64,000 nt of DNA from Marasmius tenuissimus (lineage: Eukaryota; Basidiomycota; Agaricomycetes; Agaricales; Marasmiaceae), in assembly GCA_029532415.1 (NCBI GenBank), contig JAQOTA010000059.1, positions 248,001 through 312,000 on the forward strand, in the 5' to 3' direction. A program made the translations under genes and the position numbers. Positions 11,800 to 23,480 of this stretch are shown here, piece by piece (within the stretch, counting starts at the first letter, position 1; every line of letters starts with the position of its first letter). A model generated the notes under the pieces. It did no database searches. It was not told the DNA's origin and worked only from the letters and a program-made list of their open reading frames with translations.

Positions 11800-12980
11800 A
11801 TATGAGCGCATTTTTCGTTACATATTCTTGAGCCTTTACGAAATTGTGCAGGGTCGGGGCTTGCCGTCAAGGAAATGTCCGGTGTTGGGCGTTGGCGCAC
11901 TCAGAATCGTCCGGCGTTAGCTTTCAGTGTCCACCACGGACCGGCCTCCGTCTTCAAAAGTTTTGTGGTTGATCTGGCCTACGCTGCCGTACAAGTACGT
12001 GTATGTCTCCTCTGTGATGCCTGATCTAGGCATCAGGCTTCAGCTCATCTCGTGTTATCAATGTCATCAACGGGTGTGAGTTATCTGACGCGCTATTTGA
12101 ACACAGGAGTCCGGACCCGTGCGCGTGGTGTCCAGATTCTTCACAGGCACTTTGAGCTAGCCGAGCTACCGGCAGCTCGGAATTACCGGCAACTCACCGG
12201 ATATTGAGGGTTCTTATCCAAGAACTGTCATTCTCCACTACGCTTCTCTTCTGTCTCTTCATCCCGGTAGAGACTCTGAGCCCAATAACATGTTGCTCAA
12301 ACAAAATTTGAGGGCCACTCTGCTTTCTATGAAGACTGGCCCCCCATGTAATTTACTTCACGCCCGAGAGCTCTAAGTAATGCCGGATTGCGGCATTCAT
12401 TAATTTTAGTCAGCAATGCTTCCGCCTCCCTTGGTATAATTTCAATGTGCCTCACAAACTGGACGACACACCCAGGATAATGAACAGAGCATAAACATTT
12501 AACTAACCTCGCATATTCATCTTGTGGAAACCATTATGATTACTGGTGAGAGAGAGGACCGACCTCCCAACGCCCGACGTCAATAGCCGGACAACCAACA
12601 CTTGACACCGGATAACCAGGGTACAAATGTCGCACGATTTTGCGATGAATTATGTGCTCATAAATTCAGATTGGCTGCCAAAAACAGCTCGCGGTCCGGA
12701 CGTTCCGATACCCACTGGATCTTTTGAATTTTCCCGCATGTGTCCACCACTGTCCAGTCCACATCTCTACTGAAGCATTCTGGTTCAACGTTCAACGTTC
12801 AACTCCGTCCAATCGGAGAGAGATGTCATTTGTTTTTCGCAGAGATTTGGTTCTTCATCTCCAAAATAATTACTCTATCTCAGCCGAATACGTGAGCTCC
12901 TGGTTCTATATACTCGAATTCCACGTCCTCCCGTTAACCCACCTAAGACCCTCCATCGACGCCTCGAAAGCCATATCCAG
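11800..12980. other. Intergenic DNA without a recognisable gene
   Basis: No ORF with protein-like composition or relation to other genes in the window. Words such as GTCCGG and CCCAACGCCCGAC recur in opposite orientation at 11,880-11,930 and 12,560-12,620, hinting at an old decayed inverted-repeat element. Confidence 0.3.
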
Positions 12981-12982
12981 AC

Positions 12983-15852
12983 TCATGGCTGGAATGGATT
13001 AGCTTGAATATTGTACATCTTGCAATACTCGCCGTTCATCTCCATCAACGCCGCGTGGTTCCCAAATTCGAGGATTTTCCCGTCTTTCATGCAGCTGACG
13101 ACCAGAAATTAGGATCAGTCAACAAATTCTTGGTATCGGCGGCTGCACTCACATGATATTATCAGCATGTTTCGTTAGGGGACCGAACCGATGGGTGATG
13201 AAGATCATCGTCTTCCCTTTTCGGGCTTCCCGAAGTCGAGTGAAAAGCGCTAGCTCCCCCTCTGGATCCAACGCCGATGTGGGTTCGTCGACGGCGACAA
13301 ACTTGATCTTTTTCGATTGGATCCGCATGAATGCGCGAGAACTGGAATCAAGGGGGCAGGTATCGGGATTATGAGAGTAAGCACGCTTCGAGGATGGGAG
13401 GGGTACTCACGCAACAAGCCTCTGTCGCTCTCCGCCTACCAATGGGTCAATAGGGCTAGTCAAGCGCAAGATAGACAAGAAACTCACCCGACACATTCGA
13501 CGTCTTCTGCAGCTGCTTGAATTTGATCGCCAATGGATTCGTTTCATCTTCCTCATCCAATAGTTGCGAATACCTCACAACTCTCGAGTCCAGGACCGTG
13601 TCCATTCCTTTTTCCAGCTTCCCAATCACATTGTCCGCACCTCCTTTCATCACCGCTTCCAGAATCTGCCCCTCAGCCTCGTCCTCCAAACATTCGATAT
13701 CTCCGAGGCCGATGTTCTCTTTTAGCGAGAGCCCGGGGAAGAGCTGATGGTCTTGAGTCAAGATCGCGATGCTCTTCCGAATATCGTTAAGCTTGTAATC
13801 CTTGATATCGACGCCATTCAAGAGCACCTGTCCAGATGTCGTATCATACAGCCGCGAGAGTACGTTGATCAAAGTCGATTTGCCACTGCCGTTCGCTCCT
13901 ACCACAACAGTCAAATCGCCAGCTCCAATCTTGAACGATACATCATCAAGCGCGCTGGTAATGTTTTGGCTTCCCGGGTAACGGAAGGTAACGTTCCTTT
14001 ATGAGTTGAGTGCAAGTCGCATCGAAATTCGGGATCAAGAACTCGATCCTAATAAGAACACACCTCAACTCTACAGCCACTCCTTCCTCAGAGCTTTCCT
14101 CTCCGGGGAATGAAAGCCATCCTTCATCTTTCACGATATTGTTGACCACCTCAAGGTCATAAACCCCTCTCAACTCCATCGCCGCCCTTTGCAGCTCTAA
14201 ATAACTCCTCAGGACACTATAACAGAGACCATGAATGCTCCACATCGATGTCTGCAGAGTCGCGATAGTCGCAAGACTGATCTCCGAGGGGTTTCGCATG
14301 ACACGGATAGTGTAGTAAGCCTGCACATCGCGATGGTCAGAGGCCGGATGGGAACACTCAGCGCGAGCTACCAGTCACTCACCATTGGCAGATGATTAAT
14401 GCAATCTTGAGTCAACGACTGTATGATCAGTCGAAGGTTTTTCGCCCATCCTGCACCTGAGCTTGGGCTTTGTTCCATGAACATAATCTCAGGTGAATCC
14501 CTTGCGGTACCTTCCAATGCTCTTGCCGACTTTGCTTGCTCTGGACGATGTTGAAGTAGGAGTAAATAGACCTGAGGCGGGGAGGCGACAAAGACTCGGA
14601 CTCACGATTGATAACGTGTTCAACCAGATTCCCACTGATAATATCCATCTTGTACTCTTTCTCGACGAGTCCTGACCACGATGCAGATCGATGAAAGTCC
14701 TCATTCGTCGTCTCTACCACACGTGCTAACCATAAACAGTCAGTAAAGTTTTGAGCCAGGCGCGCGAACAACATACGTGTGGACATGATCCAACTCCTTG
14801 CTCCAAGACCCAAAAACAACCCATACACCCGTCGAGTGTAGTCGGGTAGGAGAATAGGTATCACCTCCGATAATGGCCGTACAAGACACAGAACAGAGAA
14901 CGTCATCCCCAGTCCCAATCTAGGACTGTTGATGTTCGTCGTAGAACCAGGCCCTCTGATTCCGAGTGACAGGAATCCGACGTGACCAACAATATGAAAG
15001 AGCTCCGTAACGATCTCCAGTGTACTCCTGACTGCGTCGTCTCCGCCACCATGCTGGATAGTGTAATCTTTTTTGTCTAGCGTCATGTTTTAGGCCAGAT
15101 TCTGGGTTTGGAACTTAGTGGGGCAATTACCTTGGAGAGTGGTTGGGAGATCCATACGGAGTTTCCCTGAAAGTACGCCGTGAGAGCTAAGTATAGGGAT
15201 AATTCAACAAGAGTGGGCTTACTCACCAGCAAACATAATCCCATGAAAGTAGTTCCCCACACGCGCGTTGAGCGGCTCACTCCCGACATGACTATGTATA
15301 CGAACATCAAGTTCAGGGGTCACGGTTCCGAACGCCAAAGAAAGAAGAAAAAGTAGTGCGCACCACCAACCCACGACAGACGTAGTCACCTTCTGCATAA
15401 TCGATCGAAAAACAACCGCCATGATGAGGGTCCTCGTATCCAGATATCGATTGGTGATGGCATTCTCAAACTATGAGCCCATTCATCAGAACACCACATC
15501 GACCAATGAAAAAAGAAAGTACTGCACTCACAACGCGAAGAATTCGACTCGCCAAGACCCCGTCCATTACTGGTAGAATCCCACTTACAACATGGCCCAA
15601 AACACTGAAAGCCACTGGACCGGCAGCGATATGGATTATATCTCGGAAGAATCGTCTTAGGACGCTCCACGTCGCGTTCTGATCCCGACTCCTCAAAGTC
15701 CTCATCCTCGTTTTGGTGGAATGAGATTTTGCATCCTTTTCGATGAACATCCGCCATATTCCAAGATGGTGTTCTTCTAGTTTGGAGTCAACGTCAAGTT
15801 CAGCGTCTTGGTGTGAGACGACCAGGGTGTCATTAGCCAGCTTTTCTTCCAT
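12983..15852 (-). CDS. Half-size ABC transporter, paralogue 3
   Basis: Third member of the tandem family and the most diverged of the three. The ATG is at 15,852 (MEEKLANDTLVVSHQ) and the TGA at 12,983-12,985. Hydrophobic segments include FSVLGHVVSGILPVM in exon 1 and a GWWCALLFLLSLAF segment near 15,330-15,380. The NBD contains Walker A GANGSGKST near 13,880-13,900, the signature SGGERQRLVA restored across an intron near 13,415-13,485, Walker B VAVDEPTSALDP near 13,250-13,300, and FITHRFGPLTKHADNIM. A membrane-domain exon at 14,427-15,086 reads openly through FHIVGHVGFLSLGIRG. I saw no lesion. The substrate is unknown. Confidence 0.8.
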
Positions 15853-15854
15853 CG

Positions 15855-17080
15855 TGGGGCGTTGAGGGGTGATGGTGGGGGGAGGTGAAGTGATACAACG
15901 ATACAACTTGCAAGAAGCGCCGAGTCGAGGGGAGGTATTCTTTTTGCTGTACAACAGATCAACCTACACCGGTGACTTGTCATCTTGAGTGAATGTAGGT
16001 GGCATGCCGCCCTGTCAAGACTTGCACATATATAGAAGGCAGGCTGTGTGATAACGATCTAGTGTCAATAACGTCCGACCAGCCTGAGAGAGAGAAGAAA
16101 TGAACGAATATACGCGGTTGAAACACGGTGGGTATCCTGTCAAACTGATCTTTGCTCCATTTGATTCGATATTCCTCCCCATGAACCCTTCACCGCGATG
16201 ACCGGTAATAGCTGTTAAGCTCGCACAACCTAAACGCAAATTCTGTGCTGTGCTTTTTTTGGTGGCTCACATGAGTCGCCGTACGAAAGAAGGCATGGTG
16301 GAAGGTGGCCGGTGGTATTGTGGAGCAAGAAACCGAGACATATGAGCGCGAGCTAGACCTTCAGGAAGATACAGCAGTCGGAATGACACTGAAGACATGG
16401 GTCAGTGTGAATCGTCACGACAAAAAAACAATCGTCTGAACGTACTCAATGAATTTCATCCCATTTCGGCCCATTCCCCACCCTCCTCGAGATTTTCCCC
16501 TCCATCTCTACTGATGTGTGCTCAGATTCTGTAGGGTATCACGATCCACCACGGTTGTCGGAGAGTTGAAGTTCAGATCAAAGGTGTGCTGTAACAAATG
16601 AAACAATTTGCGTTGAACAATGAACAGTTGGCGGAGCTCGGTGCTCCGATTCGTCCGTCCGGGCCGTTTTCTTTGTTGTGGGTGCATGTGTAAGCAAACT
16701 TCGCGCCGACACGCTCACAATGAAGTCAAACACTGTCACTCGAGCTCGCACCAGTAACCCGTTCAAGAAGAGGCAAGTCGATTCAAGACTCCTTTAGGCA
16801 CGCTTGCTGGCGCTTGTTTACATCCCAGCCACTTCCAGACAGCGGCCATCAACTATGGCTAGACGCCCACCTCTGGTGATGATGTTTGGGCAACATCAAC
16901 ACGTTTTTCGACACACCACAGCAGTTATCATCTCACGATTTCAAGAAGCTCTCTCATGACTTCCTCCACCCTCATTTGGCTCAATTAACGTTCATCCAAC
17001 CATCTGGGGAGTAAATAGTTTTCCGACACGGCCGACCGCGCGGCCCGTCGAGGATGATGTCTATAGAGCACGCCCACTCT
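15855..17080. other. Intergenic region between the ABC array and the NLR relic
   Basis: No gene recognised. At 16,678-16,716 there is a divergent copy of the dispersed block (GTGGGTGCATGTGTAAGC, then AAACTTCG) found near tRNA-Gly loci, but no tRNA lies beside it here. Confidence 0.35.
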
Positions 17081-17520
17081 CATTGGGGTATACACTACAG
17101 CAGTGACCATGGAGCTCACCAGAATATCAATTAACAAGGATACCAAAACGTCAATAGCGGGAGGGCAAATCGGCCAGGTGACTGGAGGAGCGGTGAATCA
17201 GACTCACAATAATGCAGGTCGAGACTTGATTAACATGATCAATGCGACCATTTCTGCCCGTGAGTCACTCGCTCATTCTTTGCTTCACGTCGCTCAATGG
17301 GTTTTTACAGCATACCCCAGCCTCTGGAACCCAATCATCGGCGTTGGAGATCTGACCAACAGTTTGAGCGAGGAAAGTGTCTCCCAGGAATCCGTTCGGA
17401 AGCGCTAAAAACAGAGCGGACTCCAGAGAAGACGATGAACATGCATCTGTCAAAGAACCCGAGTCGAAATGGATGGTGACTCTCGCTGGAGTTTCCACCA
17501 AGTATTTCAAGGTTCATATC
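17072..17520 (+). pseudogene. NLR-like NACHT gene relic, N-terminal fragment
   Basis: Homologous to the start of the NLR gene at 30,934: HYSSDHGAHQNIN here matches HYSSDNRAYQNLS there, followed by GGQIGQVTGGAV and NNAGRD. A TAA interrupts right after QNIN and a 1-nt gain in the GGGAGGGC run shifts the frame, so the copy is dead. The first intron (GTGAGTCACTCG) and the start of the second exon are also recognisable. Similarity fades by about 17,420-17,520, before the P-loop. Confidence 0.75.
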
Positions 17521-17524
17521 AAGT

Positions 17525-19040
17525 GATTCCGTCCCCCGCTTGCGAGAAGCCCTTCACATCCGGACCATACTCGATCTACAATTCTTCACTGAGTTGAAAG
17601 CCTCTGAGCCACGTAACGAATAAAACAGTGCATTGAATTCGTATAGACAAAAAAAAGTCATCCCGTTCGTGGCAGCTGATTCGGACAATTATTCGTGTCG
17701 GCCGCGGGTTGCTCGGTGTCTTTTCGATTTTAATTATAAAACCCAAGGTGCGAATCAAACACGCAAGCTAATCCATCGTACAGATTGAAAGAGCGAGAAT
17801 CGGCTTTGAGGGGGAAAAAACCAGGTGCAAGTCCAAAGTTTCGAAAGCGGCAAGTTTTTTAACTACTCCCACACAACACAACACAACACGACCACTTCTC
17901 AATTCGAGGCGGTCCTGTCCACCGGTTAACCTTTGAACACCGAGGTGCTGACTATCTTTGATTTTTGTGACCGTATGGTAGGGTTCGTCCGTCCGTCCGT
18001 CCTTTATAGGATGGATCATGAGTATGCATTGTCAAAGTCAGAGTATGGAATCTGACCCGAACCTTTTACACATCTAGGCCGTCCTTCAAAACTCATCAAA
18101 CCCATTGTCTTGATTGAAGGTGAGATAAAGAGAAGTGAAGAGCCGGAGGGGGGGGAATCGATCGTGGAAGTTCAAAGTCTAAGCGCCCGGCTTTCGACTA
18201 GGGATTGAAGCGTTCACGCAGTCGAGGTGCCGCATGGGCCGCAGGGGGTTTGAAAGTTCTCCGCGGACCGCTAGGAAGGGAGAGAGAGATAGAAACACAA
18301 AGTGTTGTATGCTAATGATTTGAACCAAAATACGCACCTTGACTCGACGCTGTATCGAAATCCCATCGTCCTCCTGTAAGCACAACTTGGAAGCTATCCG
18401 TCCGGACTTCACTGCGTCGAAAGGCGGAACAAATGAAGCACTGGGTCAGTTCGTGGTGGGATCATCATGTTATATGTTGTATGGCACGACCTTAACGAGA
18501 AACGAAAGCTTCTCAGATCCACTCGATAGTTTAATATCAGGGGAACCAGACACGCACCGCCGGCATGGGTTCGAGTTGGAGTGGGTCTTACAGAGAGAAC
18601 GGTCAAGAGTGTTGGAATTGAATATCGAGATGCGAGTCTTCCGTTCCGTTTAGGAGGCGAGGTGAGGAAATTAACTATGATGAAGACTAGAAGATGAATA
18701 ATAGCCTAGTAGTATCATCTTCGGGATCTGGGGGAGTACTACTTGTGTGTTGCTTTTTCCCCCGTTTTGTTAGATTCTGCATGCTCCTTCGATACGATCA
18801 CGACTTGGGTTTTTTCTTGGGAATAACGATGGTCGTGCTGAGAAACAGAAAAAGGCTCGGAGAATCAGAACATCAGATTCCCTTCCGCATCCAGCCTAAC
18901 CAGTCAGTTACTGAAATGAAAAAAAAAAAAAAAAAGGTGAATCGCACGCACAAATCAGACTCGTCACTAAGACAGGGTGCTCCACTAAGGAGGATGTAAC
19001 GCGGGTTTGAGAAGTCGAGGTCGATGATGGGGGTACAGCT
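17525..19040. other. Intergenic region, no gene recognised
   Basis: Low-complexity spots are present (A-tract at 18,920-18,936, tandem GTCC near 17,990, repeated ACACAACACA near 17,875). ORFs here are short, overlap each other and show no recognisable family. Confidence 0.35.
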
Positions 19041-19121
19041 CCAAGAGCAACTCGGGTTCATTCACACATTCTACCGGCAGCCTCTCATTGTCAATACAAA
19101 CCGATTTCTACAACGCCTTGA

Positions 19122-19214
19122 ACACCGTTGGTGAAGTGGTTATCATGCTTGCCTTCCATAATAAGGATCTCGTGCATCGTAGCAAGCGGCTCGGGTTCGA
19201 TTCCCGAACGGTGT
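19122..19214 (+). tRNA. tRNA-Gly(TCC) with intron, copy 1
   Basis: A full cloverleaf can be drawn: acceptor ACACCGT/ACGGTGT, D arm GTGA/TCAT with AGTGGTTA loop, anticodon stem CTTGC/GCAAG, loop CTTCCA...A with anticodon TCC, and T arm TCGGG-TTCGATT-CCCGA. The anticodon loop is split after position 37 by an intron of about 22 nt. The D-arm and T-arm sequences closely follow fungal tRNA-Gly(TCC). The first pair is A-T rather than the usual G-C. A weak block-like sequence lies about 46 nt upstream. Confidence 0.85.
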
Positions 19215-19340
19215 ATGGTCTGTTGAGGGGAATGTTTTTCGTTACACTGTCCTCCATCCTCTTGGAGGGATTCATGATCAGTACTCAGTGTTGTTCGGGG
19301 TTGATGCAACTTTAGATTCAAAAAAAAAGCACATCGCCAG

Positions 19341-20032
19341 TACTATATTTGCACTAGAAGTGCAAAAAGAAATGTCGCTATAGAAAAACTTTTTCATCTC
19401 TTTCCCGTTCGCGCTACAACGTTGTAGACTCACACTTGGTATGCTGAAGTCTACCTCTGTGAAGTTACAGATTTTTTAGAGTGAAAATGAGCGATGCCAG
19501 AACAATCCGAGAGAGGTGTTCGAATAAGCGGAGAAGTGCAAAAGTGACAGACCGTGACGTTTGGCTTTGACAGGTAGATCCGACCTAGCCGAACGATCGG
19601 CAACTTTGACATGGGATCAAAAGAGCACCTGTCGGCTTGCTGAGTTTGAATCCATTGTGCCTGTGTGGTTGGCGTCCTCGAGAGTCCATTCATCCCACTC
19701 ATTATAGAGGCTCGGGTGTGTGCGGTGAAAGTGTGAAATCATCCCGCCTATACGAGAATCATTATTGAGGAAGTGCGGTCCCGTAAAATTCTTTTTTTAT
19801 GGAATCCGAAGGCTGTCACGCCCAAAAACTCACGATTTGCGCCAAAACAAAAATCTGCAACTCGTATTTCCTCATGGATCACCATTCAACATAGCAAGAT
19901 ATGTGGATATAGGTCCCATTGTATCTAGAAAAATTTGTGGAAGCCAGCTGGTTGGGATAGATGGCACACTACTCGAAATTCACGAATTTTTGCACTTCTA
20001 GGACACTTTTCACTTCTAGTGCAAATATAGTA
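19341..20032. mobile_element. Tc1/mariner-type MITE with TA target duplication
   Basis: The element 19,343-20,030 begins CTATATTTGCACTAGAAGTG and ends with the exact complement, flanked by TA on both sides (19,341-42 and 20,031-32). About 690 bp with no transposase ORF. A second CACTTCTAG-type word lies inside each end. It sits 0.3 kb upstream of the intact ALDH gene. Confidence 0.75.
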
Positions 20033-20359
20033 AGATCACATCGGAAAGTGATTACCACCTGCTCACACAATGATGACGAAAGTGTCGATGTGATAATGAG
20101 CCTCTTTAGCCGTAAGTTTTAGTTCTGTAGCGCAGGAGAACGTACAAGACGCGTCGAGATCTCGTCGTGAGCCGCGTGTTCGAGTGGGATGGCTCCGGGC
20201 CGGTGTTTCTGTCTCTGACTCTCACCACGACCATCGATGTTTTTTTCCCACTCGTCATTTTCTTCGACCCATCAGCAGCTGTCCTTTACAAATGGATCAT
20301 CTCAGTTCTCACGAAGTTAGCTCGATAAAACGTCTATCGATGCCACTTGACCGTCAACC

Positions 20360-21942
20360 ATGTCCACCTCGCTCCCATACACACCGCTCTACATAAACGG
20401 TCAGCCCGTCAAGACCACCCAATCATTCGATATCCTCACTCCAGGTTCCCTCAAATCCGTCGGCACCTGTGCCAGTGCATCCTCTCAGAACTGTCAAGAC
20501 GCCATTACTGCTGCCCGCGGTGCCTTCAAAGGCTGGAGTCAAACCAACATTAGCACAAGAATCCGTATATTCATCCGAGCTGCCGAGTTACTAGAAGGAG
20601 AGGGAGGAGACTGGAAAGACCGAATCATGACCTCCATAACCGAAGAAACCGGCGCCTCCCTTGAAATGGCCATGTTCAACTACGCAACCGCAGCTGGATT
20701 CCTACGAGCCTGCGCCTCGATTATCACCACCCAACTCGGCAGCCGCACATTCCCCTCATCTCGTTCCCCCTCCATCGACGTCTACACAGAAAAACACCCA
20801 CTCGGTGTCATCTTCACTCAATCCCCCTGGAACGCACCGGTCGCCTTAACCCTCCGAGCAATCACAATCCCCATCCTATGCGGCAACACCGTCGTCTTCC
20901 GACCCTCCGAGCTCTCCCCTCGTTCCTGCTCAATCGTCTACGAAGTCCTCAAAGAAGCTGGATTACCCGACGGTGTATTCAACTTCCTCTCCATCAGAAA
21001 GGAAGACACACCTACCTTGACAGCTGAAATCATCGCTGACCCTCGAGTTCGAAAAGTCACCTTTACGGGTTCAGACCGCGTTGGCAAAATCATCGCCATC
21101 GAATGCGCTAAACACCTCAAACCTTGCGTTCTCGAACTAGGCGGGAAAGCACCCGCGATCGTTTTAGACGATGCACCCGTTGGGATGGCAGCCAGACAGA
21201 TCTTGGCGGGTGCGACGATGCATAGTGGACAGATATGTATGTCTACGGAGAGAGTGATCGTACAGAGAGGTGTGGTGGAGGAGTTTACGGAGGAACTGCT
21301 GAAAGTTGCCAGGGAGTTGCGGGATAAGGGGGCGTTGGGGACGTTATTTGCGGAAGGTCATGCAGAGAACGTGGTGGAGATGATTAGGGAGGCGCAATTG
21401 CGGGGCGGGGCGCAGGTGTTGTTGGGCGATGTGAAAAGGGAGGGGAGTGTTGTGGATCCACATGTGGTGTTGATGGATGAGGATAAGAGTCGGAAGAAGG
21501 GGTTGGGCATATGGGAGAGGGAGTCCTTCGGTCCTGGTAAGTGTGGTGGATTTCTGAGCTGCCCGTCTATACTGACAACGGCCTACAGTGCTCACTCTCA
21601 CGACTGTCGACACCGTTCAAGAAGCTATCGACGCGGCCAACGATTCCGATTACAGCTTGACAAGCTCAGTCTGGACGAGGGATCTATATCAGGCGAGGAG
21701 GATCGCCAAGGCCGTTCGAGCTGGGTATACGAACATCAACGGCAGCACCATACACTCCGAGCCCGTCTTGGGCTTGATTGGGCTGGGGTGCGTACCATAT
21801 CATCCAACCGTATCTCTCACAACGTGTATGCTAACGACCCCCACCTCACAGCGGCTCATCCGGCTACGGCCGCTTCGGCGTAGACGACTTCACCTACGAA
21901 AAATGTATCGTTATTCATCCTGATCCCGAGCCAGAGGCTTAA
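20360..21942 (+). CDS. Aldehyde dehydrogenase (salicylaldehyde/benzaldehyde dehydrogenase-like), intact copy
   Basis: NAD(P)-dependent oxidation of an aldehyde to an acid; probably cytosolic, with no signal peptide. The start is MSTSLPYTPLYINGQ. The reading uses introns 21,537-21,588 and 21,788-21,851 and ends at TAA 21,940-21,942, giving about 490 residues, normal for the family. Seen: SPWNAP at the cofactor site, FTGSDRVGK, catalytic Glu259 in LELGGKAP and catalytic Cys293 in GQICMSTERV, with the usual spacing between them. Exon 2 restores ESFGPVLTLTTVD and exon 3 gives GYGRFGVDDFTYEK. About 150 bp of 5' flank is shared with the copy at 34,796-36,291. Substrate class is inferred from overall resemblance to salicylaldehyde dehydrogenases and is tentative. 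Confidence 0.9.
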
Positions 21943-22085
21943 AAATGCACAAAATACCTGTAATTTGTAATTGTATTCTACCCGATATTTAAATCGAAAG
22001 AGAGAGCCATACTGACCTTATACGAGTGAGAAGGACTGAAAAGAGAGAAAAGTTTACAAAAACTTTGTGTTCCGCCTGGTCGATT

Positions 22086-22189
22086 ACACCGTTCGGGAAT
22101 CGAACCCGAGCCGCTTGCTCAAAGTGCCATATATACAGTCTGACCGAGCAAATGGAAGGCAAGCATGATAACCACTTCACCAACGGTGT
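22086..22189 (-). tRNA. tRNA-Gly(TCC) with a longer intron, copy 2
   Basis: Exon sequence is identical to copy 1 (acceptor ACACCGT/ACGGTGT, CTTGC/GCAAG anticodon stem, anticodon TCC, TCGGG T stem), but the intron after position 37 is about 33 nt and unrelated in sequence. It lies about 150 bp downstream of the ALDH gene in the opposite orientation. A weak version of the dispersed block (GAGTGTGAGC then CTGACTTG) follows about 45 bp beyond its 5' end. Confidence 0.85.
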
Positions 22190-22517
22190 ATTGAGTAGTA
22201 GGTGGAGTTTGGATTGACATCGACATTGATATTGAAAGCCGAGTGTGAGCCGCTGACTTGACTCTACACTTCCACCACGGCTTCAACCAGTAGAGACACC
22301 GAAATCGGAGTGCAAGGAGAGGACAATGGGTCAGTCTAGCTCCTGAAGCAAAATTCTGCCAACCAGCATGGAACTCTTTTCTCCAACACTGCGCACAGTT
22401 TGGCACATTGTCATGTGTATCATACCCAAGTCCTCAGTCTTGCAATAAGTAGGTACATGTGGCGCACGATGACTTATTCGTCGTGTTGATGCCCACTGAT
22501 GGTGAAGTTGTAGCATA

Positions 22518-22575
22518 TAGGTGCATGTGTATATGAGAAAACTTCGAATTCCGGCTGAGGCCTTGAGGCCCAGCG
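22518..22575 (+). repeat. Divergent copy of the dispersed block
   Basis: AGGTGCATGTGTATATGAG followed by AAAACTTCGAATTCCGGCTGAGG resembles the block consensus GGGTGCTTGTGTGAGC-AAACTTCCGAATCCGACTTGGG seen at 49,418 and 62,379. No tRNA lies directly beside it. Confidence 0.45.
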
Positions 22576-23480
22576 GGGTGGCTCGAATCGGAATATGCCT
22601 GCCCCTTACCGTACATTCACGGCTTGACGTTCTCGTTGCTTGACTCGATCAGCGATTTATTTCATGGGTTTCATCACCCAACGTGAAATTGTTGGGTATG
22701 GCCCGAGTCCTCGGGCACTACTGGATGCTCCTCAAGGACACCCAGCCTTGCGGCGAGCACTGAGTACCTACTCATCAATTCTCGTCATCGCCTCGACTCG
22801 CGGGTGGTACTTGAGGAGGGAAAGAAAGGACTGGAATCGGCAGGGCGGCGAGGGCACTCGCATAGTTGACTGGAGGCCAGTCGGCTCTCCCAATCGGGAT
22901 GATCAGTCTCTGGTTTAGCGTTTCTATGGTTTATTGGTGAAAGATAGATTGATGGTTTGAGCTAAGGTTCGGGCGCCATGGATTCGAGCCTAACCCGTGA
23001 TTTTGGGGACGATCCATATGCGTCGATGCAAAGATCTGCTGACTGGCTCTGATTCGAGCTCACTCAGCCGCTGAGTCTGATCAGCTCGTGAATCGTGCTT
23101 GCTAGTAATACGAAAAGTTGAGTACATCTAAGTGCTGACGTACCACGCTGGTTTGAAATTGTTCCGTGGTCGAAGATGGAATAAACGTCAACATCCATGA
23201 ATAAGGGGTACACCCCCATCCACCTGCGACAAGAAACCAAGCTTTAAGGCTCTGGCTCAGAATCCAGCCGGGAGGCTGGAGCTTTCAGTGTCAGGGCTCA
23301 ACCCGCCTTCAACGCTATACTAACGACGGCCCAAAAAACCATATTACCACATTTCATCCAGCTGCCCGTACAGATAACCATCTGAATCCTACTTGAATAC
23401 TTCATACTATAATTCAAACACATACAAGGATACTACTAGTGCGCCAAAGGAAAAGAGTCCAGCGGTCCATAATCAACGAA

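Noticed and set aside
11798..12670. Possible old inverted-repeat element (ATATGAGCGCAT near 11,800 against TATGAGCACATAAT near 12,655, and inverted CCCAACGCC words).
   Set aside because: Similarity is patchy and no flanking duplication could be found; too weak to call.
12724..13002. 92-codon ORF beginning MNFPACVHHCP.
   Set aside because: Its end runs antisense into the last exon of ABC paralogue 3, and the rest has no family resemblance.
18178..18660. Opposing ORFs of 65-104 codons considered as a small gene.
   Set aside because: Both strands are open to similar extent, with no start context, family or repeat support.
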